This document shows, in pieces, positions 25,005-30,668 of a DNA stretch of 34,059 nt. The notes below the pieces were generated by a model. It searched no databases. It was not told the DNA's origin and saw nothing but the letters and a program-made list of their open reading frames with translations. The translations under genes and the position numbers were made by a program. The stretch's first letter is position 1; every line of letters begins with the position of its first letter. Source of the DNA: a virus. The stretch spans positions 1 to 34,059 of IMG/VR virus record IMGVR_UViG_3300046167_000272; one strand, 5' to 3'.

Positions 25005-25393
25005 AGTGACTCTCCAGTTTTTAAAAGTTGATAACAAACTACGGTACGTTTTGATCGTGCTTCTTTGAGTGCTGTCCAGTCAAGCACAACACCGTCCTTG
25101 ATAACGCTGACATGGCGCGAACTGTATACTAGATATGTGCCGCGTGTCAAGCCCTTCTTTGGTAGGTTTTTTACATACCCTTTGATCTTGACTTCTAGCA
25201 GGTGATAGCCAGCGTCCTGTATTGCTTCGTTGAGTAACAGTCCTGACACACCACGTCCACGCTTGCGGCGCAGTCTAGCATTTGCAACGTGCATGTTAGC
25301 GCCAGTGACTAGGCAGTACGCCAGCGCAGTACAGAAACTTTTGTCGCCTGAATCTTTGAAGTCTTGATATAGACTTAAGTAATCTGTGTTCAT
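25001..25393 (-). CDS. Phage protein resembling papain-like cysteine peptidases
   Basis: 130 residues. The N-terminal helix carries a cysteine in KSFCTALAYCLVTGA, placed like the nucleophile of papain-fold proteins. A stretch ARLRRKRGRGVSGLLLNEAI follows. Near the C-terminus SSRHVSVIKDGVVLDW has the His and Asp order expected for the rest of the triad. Phages carry many small proteins of this pattern (Cys-helix, RKRGRG, then HV.V.DGVV.DW), with no proven substrate. They could be host-takeover peptidases or inactive folds. It overlaps the next gene by four bases. Confidence 0.55.
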   Translation of the reverse strand: MNTDYLSLYQDFKDSGDKSFCTALAYCLVTGANMHVANARLRRKRGRGVSGLLLNEAIQDAGYHLLEVKIKGYVKNLPKKGLTRGTYLVYSSRHVSVIKDGVVLDWTALKEARSKRTVVCYQLLKTGESL

Positions 25394-25401
25394 GTTGCCT
25401 C

Positions 25402-26065
25402 CTAAATGTCAATGACAAAACCTGATTGATCTTTCTTTGCTGCGCCCTTCGCAGTCAAGCCTACAACTACACCTCGCTTGTCATAAAAGCGCATGTCGTG
25501 ATCGTCGCCGCTGATTACCTCCCTGTCAAGGTATGATAGTGGCAATTCTTTACGGAAGACTACCGCAATATTGTGACGTGAGTCCTTGACTTTCTGTGCA
25601 TACTTCGCATTGGCCCCGCTATAGCTGACCGTCAAGTGATAATTGTCCGGCACTTTGCGGTTGGGTAGCTTTGTATAATCGTAAAACTGTATGTCAGGAA
25701 AGTCTGTGATGATGCCTGTATTTTCCCATGCAATGTCCGACGTACCATTGAGGCGCACCGCAGGTGACTTACCTTTTTTATAACATGTTACGTTTATCTT
25801 TGTGAGTTCTGCGCGTAGCTGTGCAAGGAAATCATCGGGACTGTTTAGCCAGTAGTCCTAGCTTGCGTTGCCGCGCAGCTTGTACACTATTCATAGCGCC
25901 GCGCCCTGCCGTGTTCAGACAGGCCACCTCGCATCCTGCTAGTTCTGACATGGGACACACTGATCTGTCAGGTTTCATATACATAATGTAACTGCGTATC
26001 CTGTCAGAATACTTTGCGTTCTTGCGTAGCTTTGCGTTGCTGTTTTGCTCTGCTAATAATTTCAT
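25402..26065 (-). CDS. Conserved phage protein with a Cys cluster, split by a +1 frameshift
   Basis: The 0 frame starts at 26065: NSNAKLRKNAKYSDRIRSYI, then CPMSELAGCEVACLNTAGRG, then ARQRKLGLLAKQS and a stop at 25832. The +1 frame continues DDFLAQLRAELTKINVTCY, AVRLNGTSDIAWENTG, FPDIQFYDYTKLPNR, IAVVFRKELPLSYLDREVI and DQSGFVIDI. Removing one base from GGG at 25837-25839 (+ strand) joins them into 220 residues. The combined order (Asn-Ala-Lys-Leu start, Cys cluster, VRLNGTSD, FYDYTK, GDDHDMRF) is that of a widespread marine phage family (DUF7227-like by memory). Cysteines at about residues 37, 45 and 49 may bind a metal or cluster. Function unknown. Confidence 0.7.
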
Positions 26066-26075
26066 AACTTAATCC

Positions 26076-26312
26076 TCAATCGTAATCCCAAAATTCACCA
26101 TCCCAATAAACGTTGTAGCCTTCCTTACTCAGCCACTGCCCAACTTCATTAGGCATGGCAAAGCACATATCATAGTCATAAATTCTACCATGTTCAAGGT
26201 AAACACAACACGAATCGTCCTCACCTAAATGCTCATGCTCAAAATAAATCTTATCTTTGCTAATGTAAACACCATAACCCTCGTACGTTTCGTCGCATCC
26301 ATATTCACTCAT
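26076..26312 (-). CDS. Small acidic hypothetical protein
   Basis: 78 residues from the ATG at 26312, which overlaps the stop of the 25-residue peptide upstream (ATGA). It is rich in Tyr, Asp and Glu (MSEYGCDETYEGYGVYISKD, ending WDGEFWDYD), like small acidic proteins used by phages to mimic DNA or block host enzymes, though nothing proves that here. Confidence 0.55.
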   Translation of the reverse strand: MSEYGCDETYEGYGVYISKDKIYFEHEHLGEDDSCCVYLEHGRIYDYDMCFAMPNEVGQWLSKEGYNVYWDGEFWDYD

Positions 26313-26386
26313 TTGCCTACCCTCCACGGGAACATCGTTAAAAGAATACTAACCCAAACCAAACACCATATCAATTCATCTTGCAT
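26309..26386 (-). CDS. 25-residue hydrophobic peptide
   Basis: ATG at 26386 follows a GGAGAG site and the TAACATGTTA leader repeat; TGA overlaps the next ATG. The peptide (MQDELIWCLVWVSILLTMFP, then WRVGK) is one membrane helix. The well-placed ribosome site and coupling support translation. It could be a leader peptide or a tiny membrane protein. Confidence 0.45.
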   Translation of the reverse strand: MQDELIWCLVWVSILLTMFPWRVGK

Positions 26387-26417
26387 TGCAGTCTCTCCAG
26401 TTTATAACATGTTACGT

Positions 26418-26603
26418 TTATTCGTCGTCGTCGTCATCGCCGACATCATTGTACACTGCCAAACATTCTGGACATGCTACATCGGCAACGTTTGGATTGT
26501 CAAGCCACGCTCCGACGTGTGCGTACCTGTCACCTTCTATGTTACGCGGCGCACCGCAAACTGTATTGCCAGCGTAATATCCTGTTAATGTGATGTGAAT
26601 CAT
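26418..26603 (-). CDS. Small protein with Cys motifs and acidic tail
   Basis: 61 residues: MIHITLTGYYAGNTVCGAPR, then HVGAWLDNPNVADVACPEC, then a short acidic tail (GDDDDDE). Cysteines at 16, 44 and 47 plus a histidine could form a zinc site. Proteins starting MIHITL.GYYAG with a CPEC motif occur in other marine phages, without known function. The start follows the previous stop by one base, and GGAG lies nearby. Confidence 0.6.
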   Translation of the reverse strand: MIHITLTGYYAGNTVCGAPRNIEGDRYAHVGAWLDNPNVADVACPECLAVYNDVGDDDDDE

Positions 26604-26789
26604 TTACAGTCTCCTTTTTAATTCCATTGACGCGTAGTGTACTTCATCCCAGTACTGCCCCGTCTTTGGATTGTCTATTGTTTCGCCTGCCATTGCCGCA
26701 GCATAAGCGTCAGCGCGTATGTACTTTAAACTTTCTACCGATAAAGTCTTGAAACGTTCTATCGTTTCACTATGCCAGTTGCTATTCAT
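26604..26789 (-). CDS. Small helical hypothetical protein
   Basis: 61 residues. FKTLSVESLKYIRADAYAAA and NPKTGQYWDEVHYASMELKR match a short helical phage family in which a DNPKxGQYxDExHYAxMEL motif is conserved. It begins after a GGGAGA site and the TAACATGTTA leader repeat. Function unknown. Confidence 0.6.
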   Translation of the reverse strand: MNSNWHSETIERFKTLSVESLKYIRADAYAAAMAGETIDNPKTGQYWDEVHYASMELKRRL

Positions 26790-26820
26790 TTCAGTCTCCC
26801 AGTTTATAACATGTTACGTT

Positions 26821-26973
26821 TTAACGTATCCAAACTAAATGATTCAAGTGCTTATATTTGCGTTTACCCTTCCGAACTTCGCGTGTCGCGGCTGTACCCT
26901 TGCCAGATATTTCCATACGCGGCTTTGAATAGTCTAGCGCTGCGCGTATATGTTCCAAGTCTTTACGATTCAT
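26821..26973 (-). CDS. 50-residue basic protein
   Basis: ATG at 26973, TAA ending at 26821. It has a helical N-terminus (MNRKDLEHIRAALDYSKPRM) and a strongly basic second half (TREVRKGKRKYKHLN). TTTTGAGG precedes the ATG. The basic tail suggests nucleic acid contact; no family is recognised. Confidence 0.5.
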   Translation of the reverse strand: MNRKDLEHIRAALDYSKPRMEISGKGTAATREVRKGKRKYKHLNHLVWIR

Positions 26974-27001
26974 GGTGTAACCTCAAAACGTAACAAGTTA
27001 T

Positions 27002-27028
27002 AGAAAAGCTACCCCGTTATAGGGTAGC
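27002..27028 (-). terminator. Rho-independent terminator at the end of the 164-residue gene
   Basis: On the - strand a perfect 7-bp stem, GCTACCC (27028-27022) and GGGTAGC (27014-27008), encloses the TAA stop codon in its loop and is followed by TTTTC. It is the only clear intrinsic terminator I see in the - strand block. Confidence 0.65.
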
Positions 27029-27511
27029 CGCTGCGTCTGCTAATAGTACCGCTAACTGGTGCAATTGTGAATCTGTCAATTCAGCGTTTGCAATGTTTTT
27101 GGCAGTCTCTACCAGTATATTGTCGCCTTCAGATTCGGTCTCGGTTTTTGGCGCTTTTACCGTCCAGATCACGTTATCATCGGTTTTTCTGAATGACAGC
27201 GCCCAACCTTTTTGGGTTACCTTGTCGCGAGTTTTACCGTTTTTCAGGGTTACCGTTTCAATTACTGCCCCAAAATTCTCGAGCATTCTAGACTCGCGGT
27301 TTATTGTGCTTTTGAGTACTTTCAAGGCTTCAATGTTATCATCCGCCATAAGCTCGAGCACTGCTACCGATAGCGGCACATGTCCACTATGGAATTCTAT
27401 CGTTTCATCAACGATGCTAATTGAAAACTCCGCGTTTTCTAATTCGTACCGTACCGATGCTGCGAGGTTTTTGGCAGTGTTGGCGGCATTTGCGATTTCT
27501 GAATCATACAT
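27017..27511 (-). CDS. Early-region protein of unknown function
   Basis: 164 residues, the gene nearest the control region on the - strand. It appears to have two parts: a helical/beta N-terminal domain (EIANAANTAKNLAASVRYEL, IEFHSGHVPLSVAVLELMAD) and a beta-rich middle (IETVTLKNGKTRDKVTQKGW), then a helical end (QLHQLAVLLADAAATL). AGGA precedes the ATG, and a TAACTTGTTA palindrome overlaps the start. The first gene left of the LexA-like box is a good candidate for an immediate early product. No known family is recognised. Confidence 0.6.
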   Translation of the reverse strand: MYDSEIANAANTAKNLAASVRYELENAEFSISIVDETIEFHSGHVPLSVAVLELMADDNIEALKVLKSTINRESRMLENFGAVIETVTLKNGKTRDKVTQKGWALSFRKTDDNVIWTVKAPKTETESEGDNILVETAKNIANAELTDSQLHQLAVLLADAAATL

Positions 27512-27639
27512 AACTTGTTATCCTATGCACCGTTTTGGTGCGTTTTTGGGGTCGCGGCATTGCTTCCCCTACGCCTAGATATACGCACATGCCATGCCAG
27601 CTATAGAAAGTCTTTATAAATCAATGACTTACACGCCAC

Positions 27640-27659
27640 TACTGTATATTTGTACAGTC
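27640..27659. promoter_or_regulatory. LexA (SOS) box-like site 1
   Basis: TACTGTATATTTGTACAGTC matches the gammaproteobacterial LexA consensus (TACTGTATATATATACAGTA) at 17 of 20 positions and keeps the CTGT-N8-ACAG core exactly. It lies 129 bases upstream of the first leftward gene. Confidence 0.65.
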
Positions 27660-27684
27660 AATAAAGTGTTACTTTGTAACCTCA

Positions 27685-27733
27685 GGTAACACTATTGGGT
27701 AACACGGTAACACTAGCGGTAACACGGTAACAC
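27685..27733 (+). repeat. Five GGTAACAC iterons
   Basis: Exact octamers at 27685, 27698, 27706, 27718 and 27726, in a pattern of single, pair, pair with spacers TATTG and TAGC. An inverted copy (GTGTTAC) lies at 27666-27672. Such iterons are typical binding sites for replication initiators or repressors. Confidence 0.75.
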
Positions 27734-27771
27734 TACTGGTTAAACGTACAGTACTGGTTAGATATACAGTA
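27734..27771. promoter_or_regulatory. LexA box-like sites 2 and 3, tandem
   Basis: TACTGGTTAAACGTACAGTA (27734-27753) and TACTGGTTAGATATACAGTA (27752-27771) share two bases. Both keep CTG-N10-CAG and the outer TA/TA of the LexA consensus, with 15 and 17 of 20 positions matching. They could serve LexA or a phage repressor. Confidence 0.55.
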
Positions 27772-27787
27772 TGTTCTACGTGGAACA
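27772..27787. promoter_or_regulatory. parS-like site
   Basis: TGTTCTACGTGGAACA differs at one position from TGTTCCACGTGGAACA, the chromosomal ParB-binding site of Pseudomonas-type gammaproteobacteria. The difference is in the central CACGTG, so binding is uncertain. Confidence 0.45.
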
Positions 27788-27845
27788 CTGGTGACGCTAT
27801 GGTGGCGCTATAGGGTGCTGCATAGACTCTCACACTCTGCTGTAT

Positions 27846-27921
27846 TGATTCTCATTTGCATCTGATAATGATTCTCATTCGTGCCTGCGTAGGCTAACAA
27901 TAACGCTAATGAGAATGATTC
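27846..27921. promoter_or_regulatory. Cluster of Fur-box-like sequences
   Basis: TGATAATGATTCTCATT (27863-27879) keeps 14 of 19 positions of the Fur consensus when extended. A direct repeat GATTCTCATT lies at 27847-27856, and the inverted form AATGAGAATGATT at 27908-27920. CGTGCCTG/CAGGCACG (27880/27933) forms an interleaved inverted pair. No phage iron gene is nearby. Confidence 0.45.
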
Positions 27922-28120
27922 GTGTTACGATTCAGGCACGGGGGAGGGGGACTGACTGCGCTGTACTGTACTGTTGCCGCTCAGACTCAAAAAAGAGCTA
28001 AATTGAACTGCATAATGCAACGCAGAAAGCTAGACAGAATAAGGGTCTAAACAGAATCTGGAGTGCGCCTGTAAGGGACAGTGTTGATCTGTGTAGTATT
28101 TACATTATTAAAGAAAAGAC

Positions 28121-28149
28121 TTGACAAACACTGAAAAGTATGCTATAAT
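28121..28149 (+). promoter_or_regulatory. Consensus sigma70 promoter for the late operon
   Basis: TTGACA (28121-28126), 17-base spacer ending AAAAGTATGC, TATAAT (28144-28149): perfect boxes with an extended -10. Transcription would start near 28156, giving a 190-base leader before the small terminase. A second, weaker pair (TTGACC at 28222, GATAAT at 28244, 16-base spacer) lies in the leader. Confidence 0.88.
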
Positions 28150-28210
28150 ATACTGTATAGATAAGTGATTAACTAAAGAGAAACTTGATCGCGCCGTTAA
28201 TGCTTGACAA

Positions 28211-28320
28211 CACATAGGAACTTGACCACATATAGGCATATAAGATAATATATATATAATTATAACTTTAATGCCTATATGCAGTCATGGGCCTATGTGC
28301 AGTCATGGGACGGTCAAGTT
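28211..28320 (+). repeat. Nested inverted repeat with duplicated right arm in the late leader
   Basis: AACTTGACC (28219-28227) pairs with GGTCAAGTT (28312-28320). Inside, CATATAGGCAT (28229-28239) pairs with ATGCCTATATG (28271-28281) around an AT-rich loop. The right arm is duplicated: GCCTATATGCAGTCATGGG (28273-28291) and GCCTATGTGCAGTCATGGG (28291-28309). The second copy can pair instead with CACATAGG (28211-28218). It could be an origin or a switching leader hairpin. Confidence 0.75.
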
Positions 28321-28347
28321 TCTATATAGTTCTTATACGAGGATGTT

Positions 28348-28728
28348 ATGTCAGAAGAACCCGTAAGTGGTCGTGGTCGTCCCAAAAAGAAAGACGTAGA
28401 GGCTGTTAAGAAGGGAAACAGGCGGGCTGTCGGGCGTCCAAAGGGCGACGCTGGCATCATGAATGAGTATAAGGCTAGGATGTTAGCCTCACCGAAGTCC
28501 AGAAAGGTTTTAGATGCTATATTTTCTGCGGCTTTGGACGATGATCACAAAAATCAAGCAGCGGCGTGGAAGCTGGTGATGGACAGAGTTGCACCAACCG
28601 CGCTATTTGAAAAAGAAATCATTAAAGAAAGCGGAAGAAGCGCCATTCAGATTAACATTACGGGCGTCGGCAGTACCGAAGTGTCATCAGGTGACGTTAT
28701 TGACGGAGATTCCGGTGAAGTACTTTAA
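28348..28728 (+). CDS. terS: Terminase small subunit
   Basis: 126 residues. A basic, disordered start (RGRPKKKD, RAVGRPKGD) precedes the conserved core MLASPKSRKVLDAIFSAALD and DDHKNQAAAWKLVMDRVAP, then SAIQINITGVG. This order is known from small terminases of T7-like marine phages; the subunit recognises phage DNA and regulates the large subunit during packaging. GAGGA precedes the ATG. It is the first gene after the late promoter and leader and overlaps the endolysin start by 14 bases. Confidence 0.82.
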   Translation: MSEEPVSGRGRPKKKDVEAVKKGNRRAVGRPKGDAGIMNEYKARMLASPKSRKVLDAIFSAALDDDHKNQAAAWKLVMDRVAPTALFEKEIIKESGRSAIQINITGVGSTEVSSGDVIDGDSGEVL

Positions 28729-29056
28729 GATCGAAGAGTTTAACTGTCAAGAGACAGGAGAAAACGAAATGCTGCCAGAGTTTTTGCACATCTTAGACGA
28801 TCTTAGGGACTTATGCGCCTTTCCGTTTGTAATCACCAGCGGATACCGTAGCCCAAAGCACTCAATAGAGGCCGCAAAAACAACACCGGGTACGCATTCG
28901 CAGGGCATTGCTGCTGACATCAAGGTATCTTCAGGATCACAGAAGCACACCCTAGTCAGACACGCAATGGCACTTGGATTCAGCGGCATCGGCGTAGCTG
29001 ATACGTTTATACACGTAGACTTACGCGCCTCTACGCCTGTTATGTGGACATACTGA
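28715..29056 (+). CDS. Endolysin, peptidase M15 (D,D-/L,D-carboxypeptidase) family
   Basis: 113 residues from the GTG at 28715, with GGAG six bases ahead; upstream extension would lie wholly inside the terminase gene. Zinc ligands of the M15 fold are present: His61 and Asp68 in GTHSQGIAADI, and His100 in FIHVDLR, with TSGYRSPKHS before them. It cuts peptide bonds in peptidoglycan. No signal peptide is seen, so it should depend on the holin at 3687-4085 for release. Confidence 0.85.
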   Translation: MKYFKIEEFNCQETGENEMLPEFLHILDDLRDLCAFPFVITSGYRSPKHSIEAAKTTPGTHSQGIAADIKVSSGSQKHTLVRHAMALGFSGIGVADTFIHVDLRASTPVMWTY

Positions 29057-29057
29057 T

Positions 29058-29355
29058 ATGCTATATACGAAGAATGTAAACTTAACGGACACTTCTACGC
29101 AAACGCTTGTAACTATTCCTAATGGTTTTGTTGCCCACTGGACTATGGCGTTTATTTCTAACCTTCACAACTCTACTAACAATATTACGCTCTTTCGTAG
29201 ACAAAACTCCAGACCCTGACGTTTATATTTTTAACGGAACTAATGTACAGTCCAAGGAATATTTGTTGTTAGACGGTAATGCTGTGTTTGTGTTACAGCC
29301 CGGAGATGTTATTAAGGCAGCGGCAGGCGGTACTCAGGGAACATGGAAGTCGTAG
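29058..29355 (+). CDS. Beta-rich small protein with a +1 frameshift
   Basis: The 0 frame starts at 29058: MLYTKNVNLTDTSTQTLVTI, FVAHWTMAFISNLHNSTNN, ITLF, then stops. The +1 frame gives VDKTPDPDVYIFNGTNVQSK, YLLLDGNAVFVLQPGDVIKA and GTQGTWKS. One extra base in TTTCGTAG (29193-29200) explains both; corrected length is 98 residues. The pattern of strands suggests a small beta-sandwich like head or fibre decoration proteins. Position between endolysin and large terminase gives no role. Unrecognised. Confidence 0.62.
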
Positions 29356-29411
29356 TCACCTTCGATCTGCTAGAAGCCCCTGCAACTTTCGTAAACTTTA
29401 ACGGCGTATGA
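29343..29411 (+). CDS. 22-residue peptide ahead of the large terminase
   Basis: ATG at 29343 lies inside the end of the previous gene, and TGA overlaps the terminase ATG (ATGA). It encodes MEVVVTFDLLEAPATFVNFN plus GV. It may be a coupling peptide or the continuation of the previous gene (+2 relative). The ribosome site is weak. Confidence 0.35.
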   Translation: MEVVVTFDLLEAPATFVNFNGV

Positions 29412-30666
29412 CTGACGTTAACGTAGAACTGCTAGATTGGCAGACAAAAGTCTTTAATGACCCTACACGTTTTAAGGTAGTTGCTGCTGGGCGGCGTACA
29501 GGCAAGTCCCGGCTGGCTGCGTGGATGTTAATCATCAATGCGTTGCAGGCTGAACGCGGTCATGTCTTCTATGTTGCCCCCACACAAGGACAAGCCCGTG
29601 ACATTATGTGGCAAACCCTGCTTGAGCTAGGCCATGATGTCATCACAGGCTCACATATCAACAACTTACAGCTAAAACTTGTCAACGGCGCTACAATTAC
29701 TCTTAAGGGTGCTGACCGTCCAGAGACTATGCGTGGTGTCTCCCTTAAGTTCCTTGTCATGGACGAATACGCAGACATGAAGCCTGACGTTTGGGAGCAA
29801 GTCCTACGTCCTGCGCTGGCTGACCAGAAAGGGTTCGGCAATGTTCATAGGAACTCCTATGGGTCGTAACCATTTCTACGAGTTGTACAAGTATGCGGAG
29901 CTAGGTGATGACGAAACGTACTCAGCGTGGCATTTCACAAGCTACGATAACGACTTACTCGACCCTGATGAAATTAACATCGCAAAGAAATCAATGTCTT
30001 CTTACGCCTTTCGTCAGGAGTTCATGGCGTCCTTTGAGGCGGTTGGCTCAGAGATGTTTAAAGAAGAGTGGGTACGTTACGGCGAAGCCCCAGAAGCAGG
30101 AGACCATTACATAGCCATTGACTTGGCTGGTTTTGAAGAGGTAGGTAAGAAACGCACGAAGAGTTCTAAGCTAGACGAAACTGCAATCTCCGTAGTTAAG
30201 GTGGGTGACAACGGTGACTGGCACATTGATAACATTATCTACGGACGTTGGACGCTAGACGAAACTGCGATGAAAATATTTCAAGCAGTCAGAGATTACC
30301 AGCCAGTATCTGTAGGTATTGAGCGCGGCATTGCAAAGCAAGCAGTAATGTCACCGTTAATGGATCTTCAAAGGAAGTACGGCAAGTACTTTCGAGTAGA
30401 AGAGCTTACGCACGGTAACAAAAAGAAAACTGATAGGATCATGTGGGCATTACAGGGTAGATTTGAAAACGGCATCATAAGTTTAAATAAGGGCGAATGG
30501 AACGCACGTTTCCTCGACCAGCTATTTCAGTTTCCCGACCCGCTAACTCACGACGATCTTGTTGACTCTCCTTGCGTACATTGATCAGCTTGCCACTGTA
30601 CCGTATGGGATACACGACTTCATAGAAGATGAAATAGAAATCTTAGACATTGTAGCGGGATATTAA
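29408..30666 (+). CDS. terL: Terminase large subunit, interrupted by two +1 frameshifts
   Basis: Packaging motor and nuclease. First frame: Walker A GRRTGKS (28-34), Walker B FLVMDE (115-120), then LRPALADQKG. The next part (FIGTPMGRNHFYELY, nuclease acids Asp238 in IAIDLAGFEE, Glu305 in GIERG, HDDLVD at about 382) is in the +1 frame. The end (LAYIDQLATVPYGIHDF, LDIVAGY) is shifted +1 again. Dropping one G from AAAGGG (29828-29833) and one C from CCTT (30570-30573) gives a continuous 418-residue protein with family-like junctions. Two breaks in one essential gene make an assembly or sequencing error likely, unless frameshifting is used. Confidence 0.85.
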
Positions 30667-30668
30667 TT

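Larger units (their letters stand above)
25781..27520. repeat. Five copies of the palindrome TAAC(AT/AA/TT)GTTA
   Basis: TAACATGTTA occurs at 25781-25790, 26405-26414 and 26807-26816. TAACAAGTTA lies at 26991-27000 and TAACTTGTTA at 27511-27520. All are 10-base palindromes with an ACGT or TATA flank. Four are between genes or on a start codon. At 26390-26425 and 26790-26825 the shared unit extends over about 35 bases up to the ribosome site (GTAACATGTTATAAACTGG). They look like operators or a repeated leader; the copy at 25781 is inside a coding frame. Confidence 0.65.
27512..28347. other. Non-coding divergent control region, possible replication origin
   Basis: 836 bases with no credible gene, between the leftward early block and the rightward late block. 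From left to right it holds: a short hairpin (GCACC/GGTGC, 27526-27541); an IHF-type match AATCAATGACTTA (27619-27631); three LexA-like boxes; five GGTAACAC iterons; a parS-like 16-mer; Fur-like boxes; a consensus sigma70 promoter reading right; and a nested inverted repeat with a 31-base AT-rich loop. Iterons plus AT-rich DNA plus an IHF-type site are what many replication origins contain. Origin function is inferred. Confidence 0.7.

Noticed and set aside
25108-25140. TTGACA-16-TATACA promoter-like pair on the - strand
   Set aside because: It lies inside an intact coding gene, with non-optimal -10 and spacing and no transcript unit that needs it.
27685-27733. GGTAACAC repeats as a CRISPR array
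   Set aside because: Repeats are 8 bases and spacers 0-5 bases, far too short, with no cas genes.
27512-28347. A tRNA or attachment site in the control region
   Set aside because: No cloverleaf with a GTTCRA T-arm and CCA end was found, and no integrase is present.
29058-29411. A second frameshift joining the 98-residue protein to the 22-residue peptide
   Set aside because: The change would be +2 (or -1), unlike the other breaks, and the peptide has its own ATG coupled to the terminase start.
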